64,000 bases of DNA from Microbacterium oleivorans (lineage in GTDB: Bacteria; Actinomycetota; Actinomycetes; Actinomycetales; Microbacteriaceae): positions 3,162,001 to 3,226,000 of the forward strand of contig NZ_CP058316.1 in the NCBI RefSeq assembly GCF_013389665.1, read 5' to 3'. The notes below the pieces were generated by a model. That model was not told the origin of the DNA. It ran no database searches and saw only the letters and a list, made by a program, of their open reading frames with translations. Shown piece by piece: positions 1 through 8,249 of this stretch. The position numbers and the translations under genes were made by a program. How positions within the stretch are numbered: the first letter of the stretch is position 1; the number at the start of each line of letters is the position of its first letter.

Positions 1-93
1 CTGCTCGTGGTGGTACTGCCGGCGGTGGTCTTCGACGCGGACCAGCGAGGCCTGCACGACAAGGCCGCCGGAACGATCCTCGTCCGGGCCTGA
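1..93 (+). CDS. RDD family membrane protein, C-terminal end (partial)
   Basis: Only the last 30 codons are present; the gene enters from the left edge and stops at TGA 91-93. The visible peptide is a hydrophobic stretch (LLVVVLPAVVFDAD) followed by QRGLHDKAAGTILV. The R-G-x-H-D-K-x-A-G-T end is typical of RDD proteins, small polytopic membrane proteins of unknown or transport-related function. The convergent neighbour is DUF4191, and RDD beside DUF4191 is the usual actinobacterial arrangement next to glnA, which supports the call. The RDD signature itself lies outside the window. Confidence 0.75.
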   Translation: MLVVVLPAVVFDADQRGLHDKAAGTILVRA

Positions 94-108
94 CGGCCTC
101 CACCCGAT

Positions 109-132
109 GCCCGGGGGCTCGCGCCCCGGGGC
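109..132. terminator. GC-rich hairpin between convergent genes
   Basis: Imperfect inverted repeat (CCGGGGGC ... GCCCCGG, one bulge) in the 45-bp gap between the RDD stop and the DUF4191 stop. It could terminate both transcripts. There is no U-tract, so the call is tentative. Confidence 0.35.
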
Positions 133-138
133 TCGCGG

Positions 139-849
139 TCAGCGGGGACGCTGCGCGCGGGCCTTCGTCGGGTCGACGCCCTTGGGGATCGGAAGCGACG
201 TCACGGACTGCGACACCGATTCGATGCGCTTGATGACAGCGGCCATCGTGGTGCGGTCGATCGCCTTGGGCAGCGCCTTGATGGTGGGGGCGAGCTTCGA
301 GATCGGCACGTCTCCCTCGCCGTGGCCGACGTACAGAACGTGGATCGGCACGCCCGAGGCGACACGCTTGACCTTGCCGCGCTCGTCGTTGATCAGACGG
401 GTGAGACGGCCGCGTGCGCCCTCTCCGACGATGACGACGCCGCCACGCCCGACCGCACGGTAGACCGCCTCCTGCGTCTTGGGATTCACGCCGACCGGCA
501 TCTCGGACGCCTGCCACCGACGGCCGAGGTTCGTGGAGATGATGTGGCCCGTCGCTCCCGGCATGCCGTCGATGCGCTTGTACATCGCCCGTGTGGCCAG
601 ACGCGTCATCGTGATCATGGCGCCGAGGATGCCGAAGAGCAGTCCTGTGACGCCCCAGAGGATGATGCTCCAGATCGCGCCCGGCGGGATGAGGAAGCCC
701 ACCAGCACACCGAGGCCCACGCCCGCGACCACGATCGCGATGAGCAGCCAGGGCAGCCAGCTGAAGTACTCCTTCGTGAAGGTGAAGAGGGAGCGGAGCT
801 GAGAGAAGAATCCGGGCCGCTTCTCGGGTGCGGTGCTGCGGGACGACAT
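139..849 (-). CDS. DUF4191 domain-containing membrane protein
   Basis: A 236-aa protein of the actinobacterial DUF4191 family (Rv2219-like), function unknown. After a basic N-terminus there are two membrane segments at about residues 30-50 and 55-80 (WLLIAIVVAGVGLGVLVGF and SIILWGVTGLLFGILGAMI), then a soluble domain with GRGGVVIVGEGARGR and VPIHVLYVG. The longest reading frame starts at GTG 855, but the -10 hexamer TAGGCT (856-861, minus strand) ends exactly 7 nt before ATG 849, so translation of a leaderless mRNA from 849 is preferred. In Mycobacterium this gene follows lipB-lipA; neither is next to it here. Confidence 0.88.
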   Translation of the reverse strand: MSSRSTAPEKRPGFFSQLRSLFTFTKEYFSWLPWLLIAIVVAGVGLGVLVGFLIPPGAIWSIILWGVTGLLFGILGAMITMTRLATRAMYKRIDGMPGATGHIISTNLGRRWQASEMPVGVNPKTQEAVYRAVGRGGVVIVGEGARGRLTRLINDERGKVKRVASGVPIHVLYVGHGEGDVPISKLAPTIKALPKAIDRTTMAAVIKRIESVSQSVTSLPIPKGVDPTKARAQRPR

Positions 850-855
850 GCTCAC

Positions 856-861
856 AGCCTA
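856..861 (-). promoter_or_regulatory. -10 hexamer TAGGCT, leaderless DUF4191 promoter
   Basis: TAGGCT on the minus strand ends 7 nt before ATG 849, the distance between a -10 box and the first transcribed base. The GTG at 855 lies within 1 nt of the hexamer and could not be inside the transcript. Confidence 0.55.
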
Positions 862-970
862 CCTTTTCGCTCGCCCGCTTCCGCCTGCACAGACCGTGTG
901 CGCGGCCTCGGGGTGCACAGTCGCCTGTCGCTGAGCCCGTGCCGCCGCCTCGGTTCGAGATCCTCGATCG

Positions 971-2326
971 GTGACCGCAGTCGTTGAACCTTCGACCCCC
1001 GTGCCGCTCCGTCGCGTCCACCCGCCGGACGCGCCGTTCCCAGGGGAGCTGGTCACCGGTGTGGCCGGACAGGGGTATCGCGTGGCCGCCGAGGATGTGC
1101 CGTCTCTCGTGTGGAGCACACCGTCCGGTGGTCATCTGCTCGCCGCCGTCGATGTCGACGTCCTCGAGGGCACCACGATGCTGCTGTTGCCGCGGCTCGT
1201 GGGGCGCTTGAGCGCTCACGGCCTTCCGTCGCTCTCAGCTGGTCAGGTCGTGACGCTCGCGGTGAGCGTGCTGCGAGGTGCGGCCGCTGCGGCGTCGGCG
1301 GCATGGCGGAGCGGCGAGTGGTGGCTCACCGAGGACGGCCGGCCCGTGCTCGTGCCGGCCGGCGAGACTTCGTGGGCGCAGTCCTCGGCCGAGCTGATCG
1401 CCTCGATCCCCGCCACGGCGATCGACGCCGACATGCGCAGACGGCTGATCGACGCTGTCAGCGACGTCGACACGCTGCCCCGAGCGGCTGCCGCGTTGGA
1501 GGACGCCCTCTTCGCCGGTGCTGAGCCGGAGCCGATCGATGAGCTCGCCGGCACACGGCCGGACCCCCGGGCCGCTGGTCGCGACGAATGGTCCGACGAT
1601 GCGCACGGCGCCCCCGGACGTTCGGCCCCCGCCGTCGCGGCGCTCCTCGACGCGGGAGTCCTGGCACGGGTGGCCGCGGCGTACGACGAGGTGCGCGCGG
1701 CGTTGTCGCGTCGGCGCGGGTTGTTGTCCGCTCGGTCGAGCGTCCGCAACACGGAAGGGCCGGGGGACACCCATGAGGCGGCTGCCCGTCGCGCTTCGCC
1801 GCGGCGCCTCGTCATCGTCGCGGCATCGGTGATGGCCGTGCTCCTCACCGGCGCGCTGATGTGGCCGAGCGATCAATCGGACGGTGTCGACCGGAACCCC
1901 CAGGCCGCGGAGCCGGTCACGCCTCCCTCGACGCCGGACTCCGGGAGCGACGCTGCCGAGCGCGCTGCGGAGCCGGGTGCGGAGGCATACCCCGAGTCCG
2001 CCTCGACGGATCCGGTGCCGGCCACCCCGCCGGGCGAGGAGGCGCACCCCGCCGCGGCCTCGATCGAGCGACTCGCGACGTGTTGGCGCTCGAACGACCT
2101 GGCCTGCCGCGCCGGGGTCCTGGAACGAGCCGACGCGACCGTCCCGGACGGGGTCGCCACCGCCGACGTGACCCGGTCGGTGGTGCTCCTCGACGACCTC
2201 GGCGGGGTCGAGGTCGTCCGGGTCGAGGATGCAGCGGGCGAGCTGCCGCCCCAGATCGCGGTCATCGTGCTCCACAACGACGAACGGCTGGTCCGCGACG
2301 TCTACGACGTCGCGGACCAGCCGTGA
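971..2326 (+). CDS. uncharacterised one-TM protein with kinase-like N-terminal half
   Basis: A 451-aa protein with GTG start; I do not recognise a named family. Residues ~30-130 are laid out like the C-lobe entry of actinobacterial kinase-like proteins: LSAGQVVTL (88-96), an Ala-rich helix, then TEDGRPVLV (~120-128), where active kinases carry H-G-D before a D/N-x-L-x-x-x-D/N-G-R motif. No catalytic HRD, Lys or DFG residue is visible, so it would be a pseudokinase at best. A charged, disordered stretch leads to one membrane helix at ~280-298 (LVIVAASVMAVLLTGALMW). A Pro/Ser/Ala linker follows, then a small outer domain with two cysteines (TCWRSNDLACRAG) that could form a disulfide. Its last codons contain a perfect 15-bp inverted repeat. 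It occupies the place of lipB/lipA in the mycobacterial order. Function unknown. Confidence 0.7.
   Translation: MTAVVEPSTPVPLRRVHPPDAPFPGELVTGVAGQGYRVAAEDVPSLVWSTPSGGHLLAAVDVDVLEGTTMLLLPRLVGRLSAHGLPSLSAGQVVTLAVSVLRGAAAAASAAWRSGEWWLTEDGRPVLVPAGETSWAQSSAELIASIPATAIDADMRRRLIDAVSDVDTLPRAAAALEDALFAGAEPEPIDELAGTRPDPRAAGRDEWSDDAHGAPGRSAPAVAALLDAGVLARVAAAYDEVRAALSRRRGLLSARSSVRNTEGPGDTHEAAARRASPRRLVIVAASVMAVLLTGALMWPSDQSDGVDRNPQAAEPVTPPSTPDSGSDAAERAAEPGAEAYPESASTDPVPATPPGEEAHPAAASIERLATCWRSNDLACRAGVLERADATVPDGVATADVTRSVVLLDDLGGVEVVRVEDAAGELPPQIAVIVLHNDERLVRDVYDVADQP
2288..2320 (+). terminator. intrinsic hairpin inside the last codons of the preceding gene
   Basis: A perfect 15-bp stem (CTGGTCCGCGACGTC / GACGTCGCGGACCAG) with a 3-nt loop TAC ends 3 nt before the TGA at 2324-2326. 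It encodes the C-terminal residues LVRDVYDVADQ. The gene converges on sucB and no other hairpin is seen in the 20-bp gap, so this coding hairpin probably ends transcription from both sides. Confidence 0.55.
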
Positions 2327-2346
2327 TCGGGGTGGGGCTCCGTCGA

Positions 2347-4110
2347 TCAGATACCCAGGTTCGACTCGAACTGCGCGCCCTCGAGCCGCGCCTTCATGGC
2401 GCTGAGGAAGCGTGCCGCGTCGGCACCGTCGATCGTGCGGTGGTCGTACGACAGGGCGAGGTACACGTACGAGCGCACCGAGATCGCGTCCTTGCCGTCG
2501 ACCGTCACCACGCCGGGGCGCTTGTAGACGATGCCCGTGCCCAGAATGGCCGACTGGGGGAGGAAGACGACGGGCGTGTCGAACAACGCGCCGCGCGATC
2601 CGGTGTTGGTGATCGTGAACGTGCCGCCGGCGAGCTCGTCGGGCTTCAGCTTGTTGTCACGCGTACGCGCTGCGAGGTCGGCGATGTCCTGGGCGATCTG
2701 GGCGAGATTCTTCTGGCCGGCATCGCGAAGGACCGGCGTGAGGAGCCCACGCTCGGTGTCGACCGCGATCGAGATGTTCTCGGTGGCGGGGTAGACGATC
2801 TCTTCGCCGTCGACCGTCGAGTTGACGATCGGGAAGGCCTGCAACGCCTCGGCGGCCGCGAGCGCGAAGAAGGGCAGGAACGACAGCTTCGCGCCGCTCT
2901 TCTCGTTGAACTCGACCTTCACCTTGTCGCGGAACAGCGACAGCTTGGTCACGTCGACCTCGACGACGGTCGTCAGCTGCGCGGTCTGCTGCATCGACTC
3001 GACGGCGCGCTTGGCGAGGACCTTGCGCAGGCGCGACATCGGCGCCCGTGTGCCGCGCAGCTCCGACACCTCGACGGTGGGGGCTGCGGGTGCAGCGGCT
3101 TCTGCCGGCGCGGCTGCGGGTGCTGCCGATGCGGCCTCCGCTGCCTTGAGGACGTCCTCCTTGCGGATACGACCCCCGACACCGCTGCCCGTGACCTTGG
3201 TGAGATCGACGCCCTGCTGCTGCGCGAGGCGTCGGACCAGCGGGGTGACGTAGGTCACGTTGTCGTTGCCCGCGTCGGCCGGAGCCTGCTCGGCCGGGGC
3301 CGGGGCGGAGGGCTGTGCCGCGGGGGAGGGCGCCGACTCCTGCGACGCAGGGGCTGCCGGCGCGGCGGCCGCCGGTGCGGCCTCCTGCACGGGGGCGGGC
3401 GCCGCCTCCTGGGGCGCGGGTGCGGCCTCAGCTGCGGGCGTCTCGGCGGGAGCCGGTGCGGCGGGGGCCTCGGCGGCGGCCGGTGCTCCCGAGCCGATGC
3501 GGGCCAGCGCGGCGCCGACCTCGACGGTCTCGTCCTCCTGGACGAGGATCTCGACGAGCGTGCCGGCGAAGGGTGCAGGGATCTCGGTGTCGACCTTGTC
3601 GGTGGAGATCTCCAGCAGCGGCTCGTCGACCGCCACGTCGTCGCCGACCTGCTTGAGCCAGCGCGTGACGGTGCCCTCCGTGACGCTCTCGCCCAGCTCG
3701 GGGAGCACGACGTCCTTGGCATCGCCCGAGGCGGCGGGAGCGGACTGCTGCGGTGCGGACTGCGCGGGTGCTTCGGCGGCCGGAGCCTCGGCCGCCGGGG
3801 CCTCGGCGGCGGGCGCCGCGGGCTCTTCGGCCGGAGCCTGCTCGGAGGGGCTGTCGCTGGCGGGCGCGGCCGAACCGTCGCCGATCTTGGCGAGGATGGC
3901 GCCGACCTCGACGGTCTCGTCCTCCTGCACGAGGATCTCCTCGATCACGCCGCTCACGGGCGACGGGATCTCGGTGTCCACCTTGTCGGTGGAGATCTCC
4001 AGAAGGCCCTCGTCCTCCTGGATGGTGTCACCGACCTTCTTGAGCCAGCGGGTCACCGTTCCCTCGGTGACGCTCTCTCCGAGCGCGGGGAGGACCACGG
4101 AAGTGCTCAT
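2347..4110 (-). CDS. sucB: dihydrolipoamide acyltransferase, E2 of 2-oxo-acid dehydrogenase complexes
   Basis: A 587-aa E2 core that transfers acyl groups from its lipoyl arm to CoA. It has two lipoyl domains (about 3-77 and 132-207), each with the lipoylated lysine in TDKVDTE (Lys43 and Lys172), joined by Ala/Pro-rich swinging linkers. A peripheral-subunit (E3/E1) binding domain lies at ~286-322 ([15 protein letters not shown] ... GRIRKEDV). The C-terminal catalytic domain contains the acyltransferase motif [11 protein letters not shown]. Pipelines name this SucB. In actinobacteria the oxoglutarate E2 activity often sits in the Kgd/OdhA fusion and this protein (DlaT/AceF) serves mainly pyruvate dehydrogenase, so the substrate is not settled. 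It lies 64 bp after lpdA, which encodes its E3 partner. Confidence 0.93.
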   Translation of the reverse strand: MSTSVVLPALGESVTEGTVTRWLKKVGDTIQEDEGLLEISTDKVDTEIPSPVSGVIEEILVQEDETVEVGAILAKIGDGSAAPASDSPSEQAPAEEPAAPAAEAPAAEAPAAEAPAQSAPQQSAPAASGDAKDVVLPELGESVTEGTVTRWLKQVGDDVAVDEPLLEISTDKVDTEIPAPFAGTLVEILVQEDETVEVGAALARIGSGAPAAAEAPAAPAPAETPAAEAAPAPQEAAPAPVQEAAPAAAAPAAPASQESAPSPAAQPSAPAPAEQAPADAGNDNVTYVTPLVRRLAQQQGVDLTKVTGSGVGGRIRKEDVLKAAEAASAAPAAAPAEAAAPAAPTVEVSELRGTRAPMSRLRKVLAKRAVESMQQTAQLTTVVEVDVTKLSLFRDKVKVEFNEKSGAKLSFLPFFALAAAEALQAFPIVNSTVDGEEIVYPATENISIAVDTERGLLTPVLRDAGQKNLAQIAQDIADLAARTRDNKLKPDELAGGTFTITNTGSRGALFDTPVVFLPQSAILGTGIVYKRPGVVTVDGKDAISVRSYVYLALSYDHRTIDGADAARFLSAMKARLEGAQFESNLGI

Positions 4111-4174
4111 GAATCTGTCTCCTTCAAGAAATGCCGATGTCCGTCTAGCTTACTGATCAGCATCGGTCGACCGG

Positions 4175-5545
4175 TCAGAGCGCGTGCAGCGGTTTGCCCG
4201 CCAGCGCCAGGAATGCTTCTCCGAGAGCTTCGCTCTGCGTCGGATGGGCGTGGATGAATGGTGCGATGTCCTCGGGGTGGGCCTCCCAGCCCACGGCCAG
4301 CTGGCCCTCGGTGATCAGCTCGCCGACGCGGTCGCCGACGAGGTGCACGCCGATGATCGGGCCGTCGAGCCGGCGCACGACCTTGACGAGTCCCGAGGTC
4401 CCGAGGATCTCGCTCTTGCCGTTGCCGGCGAGGTTGTACTCGCGCACGGCGATCGCGTCGCCGTGCGCGGCGCGCGCCTGCTCCTCGGTCAGACCGACCG
4501 AAGCGACCTCGGGGCTGCTGTAGGTGACCTTCGGCACGAGGGTGTCGGGGACGACGGTGGGGCTGAGTCCCGCGATCTCCTCGGCCACGAAGATCCCCTG
4601 CTGGAAGCTGCGATGGGCGAGCTGCAGGCCGGGGACGATGTCTCCGACGGCCCAGACGTGCGGGCGGGTCGTGCGCAGCCGGTCGTCGACGCGCACGAAA
4701 CCGCGATCGAGCTCGACTCCGGCCTCCTCGAGTCCCAGACCTTCGGTCGACGGGCCGCGACCGACGGCGACGAGCACGATGTCGGTCTCGAGCGAGGAGC
4801 CGTCCTCGAGTTCGACGCGGACCCCGTCGGCCGTCCGTTCGGCGCGGGCGAAACGCGTGCCGGTGCGCGCGATGATGCCGCGCTTGCGGAAGGCGCGCTC
4901 CAGGGCCTTGCCCATCGCAGCATCCTCGACGGGGACGAGGCGGTCGAGCGCTTCGACGATGGTGACCTCGGCGCCGAACGAGCGCCAGATGCTGGCGAAC
5001 TCGACGCCGATGACGCCGCCGCCGAGGATGACCGCACGACGCGGAACCTCGGGGAGGGTCAGCGCCTGGTCGCTCGTGAGGACGCGGTCGTCCAGCTCGA
5101 GGCCCGGGAGGGAGCGGCTGTAGGACCCGGTGGCCAGGACGATGTCGGCTGCGCTGTACCGGTCGTCGCCGACCGCCACCCCGCCGTCGGCCAGCAGCTG
5201 TCCTGCGCCGCGGACGACTGTGATCTTGCGCGCGGCGACGAGCCCTTCGAGTCCCTTGTGCTTCTTCGCGACGATGCCCTCGCGGTAAGCGTGGACCCCG
5301 TCCATGTCGATGCCGTCGAACGAGGCGCGGACCCCGACGTGCTCGGAACCGCGCACGTGATCGGCGATCTCGGCGGAGTGCAGGAGCGCCTTCGTGGGGA
5401 TGCAGCCGCGGTGGAGGCACGTGCCGCCGAGCTTGTCCTTCTCGATCAGAGCCACTGACGATCCGAGTTCCGCGGCACGCAGGGCGGCAGCGTAGCCACC
5501 GCTGCCCCCGCCCAGGACGACGAGGTCGAAAGCGTGGTCGGTCAC
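4175..5545 (-). CDS. lpdA: dihydrolipoyl dehydrogenase (E3)
   Basis: A 456-aa flavoenzyme that reoxidises dihydrolipoyl groups of E2 with NAD+. The N-terminal FAD site is DLVVLGGGSGGYAAALRA, and the redox disulfide is GGTCLHRGCIPTK (CX4C). A second Rossmann motif, VILGGGVIGVEFASIW, binds NAD. The dimer-interface His-Glu pair is in HAHPTQSEALGEAF. The reading frame is open far upstream, but homology begins at VTDHAFDLVV: GTG 5545, whose first bases overlap the pepA stop as GTGA. The tight overlap places it in a pepA-lpdA-sucB transcript. Confidence 0.95.
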   Translation of the reverse strand: MTDHAFDLVVLGGGSGGYAAALRAAELGSSVALIEKDKLGGTCLHRGCIPTKALLHSAEIADHVRGSEHVGVRASFDGIDMDGVHAYREGIVAKKHKGLEGLVAARKITVVRGAGQLLADGGVAVGDDRYSAADIVLATGSYSRSLPGLELDDRVLTSDQALTLPEVPRRAVILGGGVIGVEFASIWRSFGAEVTIVEALDRLVPVEDAAMGKALERAFRKRGIIARTGTRFARAERTADGVRVELEDGSSLETDIVLVAVGRGPSTEGLGLEEAGVELDRGFVRVDDRLRTTRPHVWAVGDIVPGLQLAHRSFQQGIFVAEEIAGLSPTVVPDTLVPKVTYSSPEVASVGLTEEQARAAHGDAIAVREYNLAGNGKSEILGTSGLVKVVRRLDGPIIGVHLVGDRVGELITEGQLAVGWEAHPEDIAPFIHAHPTQSEALGEAFLALAGKPLHAL

Positions 5546-7011
5546 CGCGACGCTCCGCGGAGGTACTCGAGGAGGGAGCGGACCGTGGCGGCGGTCGGGC
5601 CCTTGTCGGTCGCGCCGAAGGGCGCCTTGGTCGTGCCCGAGCCCGCGATGTCGAGATGGACCCACGGGATGCGGGGCGCGTCGTCGCCCTCGCCGGAGCG
5701 GCCGACGAAACGCCGCAGGAACAGTCCGGCGAACAGGGAGCCGCCCGACGGGTCGCCGATCTTGGCGTTCTGCATGTCTGCGATGGGGGAGTCGAGCTCG
5801 TCCTCCATGTGCGCCGGCAGCGGGAGCTGCCAGGCGGCCTCGCCCGCGCGGCGCGCGGCCTCGAGATATTCGGCGACCGCTTCGTCGTCGCCCATCACCC
5901 CGGTATGGCGGTGGCCGAGTGCCACGACGATCGCGCCGGTGAGCGTGGCGACGTCGACGATCGCGTCGGGGCGAGTCCGACTCGCGGCCACGATCCCGTC
6001 CGCCAGGACGAGACGGCCCTCGGCATCGGTGTTGAGCACCTCGACGGTCGTGCCGTCCAGCAGTCGCAGCACGTCGCCGGGGCGGGTGGCGCGGCCCGAC
6101 GGCATGTTGTCGGCGATGCAGAGCCACGCGGACACCCGGACGGGGAGCTGCATGGCTGCGGCGGCCTGGACGACCGCCAGGACCGTCGCGGCCCCGGCCA
6201 TGTCGTACTTCATGCCCACCATGCTCGCCGGCGGCTTCAGCGAGAGCCCGCCGGTGTCGAAGGTGATGCCCTTGCCGACGAGGGCGACGTGACGCTGAGC
6301 ATCCGCCGGCGCGTAGTCGACGCGGACGACCCGGGGAGGGCGGTCCGAACCCTGGCCGACGCCGAGCACACCGCCGAAGCCCTGTGCTTCGAGCGCCGAT
6401 TCGTCGAGCACCTCGACCTCGATCGGGAGGCCGGCCACCGCCTCGATCGCACGATCGGCGAGGTCTGCGGGGGAGAGCCATTCGGCGGGCGTGCTGACGA
6501 GATCCTTCACGAGGGCGACGGCACGTCCGAGTGCGGCGACTGCGGCGATGTCGCCGTCCGAGACCGGGGCATCGGCATGGACCGTGATCCGAGCGGCGCG
6601 CGGCTGCGGGGCTTCCTTCTTGTAACCGCCGAAGCGGTATCCGCCGACGACGGCGCCCTCCGCGAGCGCCCGCCAGCTCCGGGCCGGGGCCAGCGGCGCC
6701 GCGAGGGCGAGGGACGCGAAGCCGGTGGTGACGCGCGCGACCGCGCCGGCGGCATCCCGGAGCGCGTTCTCGTCGGGATCGGCGCCGGTGCCGACGACGA
6801 TCACCGGGACCGATGCGACCGCCGGCAGGAACACGCGGTGCACGGCGCCCCGCGAGCCGGTGAACCCGATCGCCTGGAGGGTCTCGGCGATCCCCGGCCA
6901 GTCCGACGGGCCCGCGACGTCGCCGCTCAGAGGCGGGAGCGCGAGCACCAGGGCCTCGGCATCGGAATCGGTGATGGGCGCGCTGCTGTGCGCGATCTCG
7001 GGGAACGGCAT
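5542..7011 (-). CDS. pepA: leucyl aminopeptidase, M17 family
   Basis: A 489-aa cytosolic two-metal aminopeptidase that releases N-terminal residues from peptides. The catalytic C-terminal domain shows VGKGITFDTGGLSLK (metal-binding Lys and Asp), GMKYDMAGAA, and the family signature NTDAEGRLVLAD (Asp, Glu and catalytic Arg). The N-terminal ~170 residues form the variable macrodomain-like half. ATG 7011 has TAGGAT (7018-7023, minus strand) ending 7 nt upstream, so the mRNA is probably leaderless; the GGAGG touching the ATG is too close to act as a ribosome-binding site. It is the first gene of the pepA-lpdA-sucB unit, matching the pepB-dlaT vicinity in Mycobacterium. Confidence 0.95.
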   Translation of the reverse strand: MPFPEIAHSSAPITDSDAEALVLALPPLSGDVAGPSDWPGIAETLQAIGFTGSRGAVHRVFLPAVASVPVIVVGTGADPDENALRDAAGAVARVTTGFASLALAAPLAPARSWRALAEGAVVGGYRFGGYKKEAPQPRAARITVHADAPVSDGDIAAVAALGRAVALVKDLVSTPAEWLSPADLADRAIEAVAGLPIEVEVLDESALEAQGFGGVLGVGQGSDRPPRVVRVDYAPADAQRHVALVGKGITFDTGGLSLKPPASMVGMKYDMAGAATVLAVVQAAAAMQLPVRVSAWLCIADNMPSGRATRPGDVLRLLDGTTVEVLNTDAEGRLVLADGIVAASRTRPDAIVDVATLTGAIVVALGHRHTGVMGDDEAVAEYLEAARRAGEAAWQLPLPAHMEDELDSPIADMQNAKIGDPSGGSLFAGLFLRRFVGRSGEGDDAPRIPWVHLDIAGSGTTKAPFGATDKGPTAATVRSLLEYLRGASR

Positions 7012-7017
7012 TCCTCC

Positions 7018-7023
7018 ATCCTA
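7018..7023 (-). promoter_or_regulatory. -10 hexamer TAGGAT of leaderless pepA promoter
   Basis: TAGGAT on the minus strand ends 7 nt before ATG 7011. The divergent promoter of the PAC2 gene (TAGAGT, 7092-7097) lies 68 bp away, so the 92-bp gap carries two back-to-back promoters. Confidence 0.5.
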
Positions 7024-7091
7024 GGTTCGCCCGTCCGGTCGCGTTCGCTGTCAGCGAGGTGTGCCCCGAGCCCGGCGATCCGCGGGGCTCG

Positions 7092-7097
7092 TAGAGT
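7092..7097 (+). promoter_or_regulatory. -10 hexamer TAGAGT of leaderless PAC2 gene
   Basis: TAGAGT ends 7 nt before ATG 7104, and no ribosome-binding site precedes the ATG. Confidence 0.5.
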
Positions 7098-7103
7098 TAT
7101 GGC

Positions 7104-8030
7104 ATGCCGCTGTCCGGACCGCTCTATGCACGTGCCGCCGGGTCCCCGCCCGTCCCGACCGGGCTTCCGCTCGTCGTCGCGATGACCGGATTCACGGATG
7201 CCGGCGGCGCCGTCGCCCGCATCATCGAGTATTTCCGAGGCGAGCTCGACCCCACGACGGTCGTCGCCTTCGACAACGACGTGCTCTTCGACTACCGCGC
7301 CCGTCGCCCCGTCGTCACCTTCGACGAGGACCACCTCACCGACTACCGCGCCCCGCGACTCGAGCTCTCGCTCGCGCACGACTCGCTCGGTCAGCCCTTC
7401 GTGCTGCTCTCGGGCTACGAGCCCGACTTCGCGTGGGAGGCATTCGCGGAGACCGTCGTCGGACTCGCCGAAGGCATGCAGATCGCGTCCGCGACGTGGG
7501 TGCACGCCATCCCCATGCCGGTGCCTCACACCCGGCCCCTCGGTACGACGGTGAGCGGCACGCGTCCCGAGCTCACCGCCGCGCACTCGGTGTGGCAGCC
7601 TCGCACCCAGATCCCCGCGACCGCAGGCCACCTCCTCGAGATGCGACTGGCCGAGGCCGACGCCCGCGTGGCCGGATTCGCCCTGCTCGTCCCTCACTAC
7701 CTCGGCGAGACCGAGTATCCGGCGGCGGCGATCGCGGGACTCGACAGTCTCAGTGTGGCCACGGGGCTCGTCTTCGACAGCGACACGCTGCGCAACGAGA
7801 ACCGCGATTATCTCGAGAAGGTCGCAGATCAGGTGTCGGGCAGCGAAGAGCTGACGACCATGCTCCACACGCTGGAGGAGCGCTACGACTCCTACATGGC
7901 GGGGTCCGCGCTCGGTCAGCCCATCATCCATTCGGGCGATCTTCCGAGCGCCGATGAGCTGGCCGCCGAGCTCGAGCGCTTCCTCGCGTCGCGGCCGCCC
8001 GCCGACGACGACAAGCGCGGCCGCGCCTGA
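7104..8030 (+). CDS. PAC2 family protein (proteasome-assembly-chaperone fold)
   Basis: A 308-aa protein of the PAC2 family. It opens with LPLVVAMTGFTDAGGAVARI, the conserved beginning of the fold. The middle has PFVLLSGYEPDFAWEAF and TWVHAIPMPVPHTRP, and the C-terminal acidic helices end in a hydrophilic tail (RPPADDDKRGRA). Actinobacterial members (Rv2125 type) are conserved, but their role is not established; PAC2 proteins of eukaryotes assemble proteasomes. I see no proteasome genes in this window, and Microbacteriaceae are generally reported to lack a 20S proteasome, so a role in proteasome assembly should not be assumed. It is monocistronic, with a leaderless promoter and its own terminator. 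Confidence 0.85.
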   Translation: MPLSGPLYARAAGSPPVPTGLPLVVAMTGFTDAGGAVARIIEYFRGELDPTTVVAFDNDVLFDYRARRPVVTFDEDHLTDYRAPRLELSLAHDSLGQPFVLLSGYEPDFAWEAFAETVVGLAEGMQIASATWVHAIPMPVPHTRPLGTTVSGTRPELTAAHSVWQPRTQIPATAGHLLEMRLAEADARVAGFALLVPHYLGETEYPAAAIAGLDSLSVATGLVFDSDTLRNENRDYLEKVADQVSGSEELTTMLHTLEERYDSYMAGSALGQPIIHSGDLPSADELAAELERFLASRPPADDDKRGRA

Positions 8031-8035
8031 CGCCT

Positions 8036-8076
8036 CGCCGACGACCCCTCCGGGAATGCCGGGGCGGTCGTCGGCG
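8036..8076 (+). terminator. terminator after the PAC2 gene
   Basis: Inverted repeat CGCCGACGACC (8036-8046) / GGTCGTCGGCG (8066-8076), 11 perfect pairs with further GC pairing inside, followed by TTCT. It lies 6 nt after the PAC2 stop and upstream of the sigA promoter region. Confidence 0.6.
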
Positions 8077-8204
8077 TTCTCATAGCAATGAATGCTTGCG
8101 CCGGAAGAGCGCACGAGATATGAGACAATGAAGGACCTGACCCGTTGTCGATCCTGTGCACCTCGTTCGTTCGAGTCGCGCTGAGGACTTGACAAGGGTC
8201 TTAC

Positions 8205-8236
8205 TAGTGTCCGAGAACCCGATGCCTTCGCATCGG
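8205..8236 (+). promoter_or_regulatory. sigA -10 and 5'-UTR hairpin
   Basis: TAGTGT (8205-8210) would place the transcript start near 8217. The 5' end is then a hairpin, CCGATGC-CTTC-GCATCGG (8219-8236), 7 bp with a tetraloop, immediately before the ribosome-binding site GAGAGG (8238-8243) and GTG 8250. A TTGACA at 8189-8194 is badly spaced for this -10 and may serve another sigma factor. The rest of 8077-8204 shows no gene. Confidence 0.4.
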
Positions 8237-8249
8237 TGAGAGGCTAACC

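Noticed and set aside
1861..4257. A 798-aa plus-strand open frame across sucB, ending in Gly/Arg-rich repeats
   Set aside because: It is the complement of the Ala/Pro-rich linkers and lipoyl repeats of sucB; no family resemblance.
8189..8194. TTGACA as the -35 of sigA
   Set aside because: No -10-like hexamer stands 16-19 bp downstream; TAGTGT is only 10 bp away.
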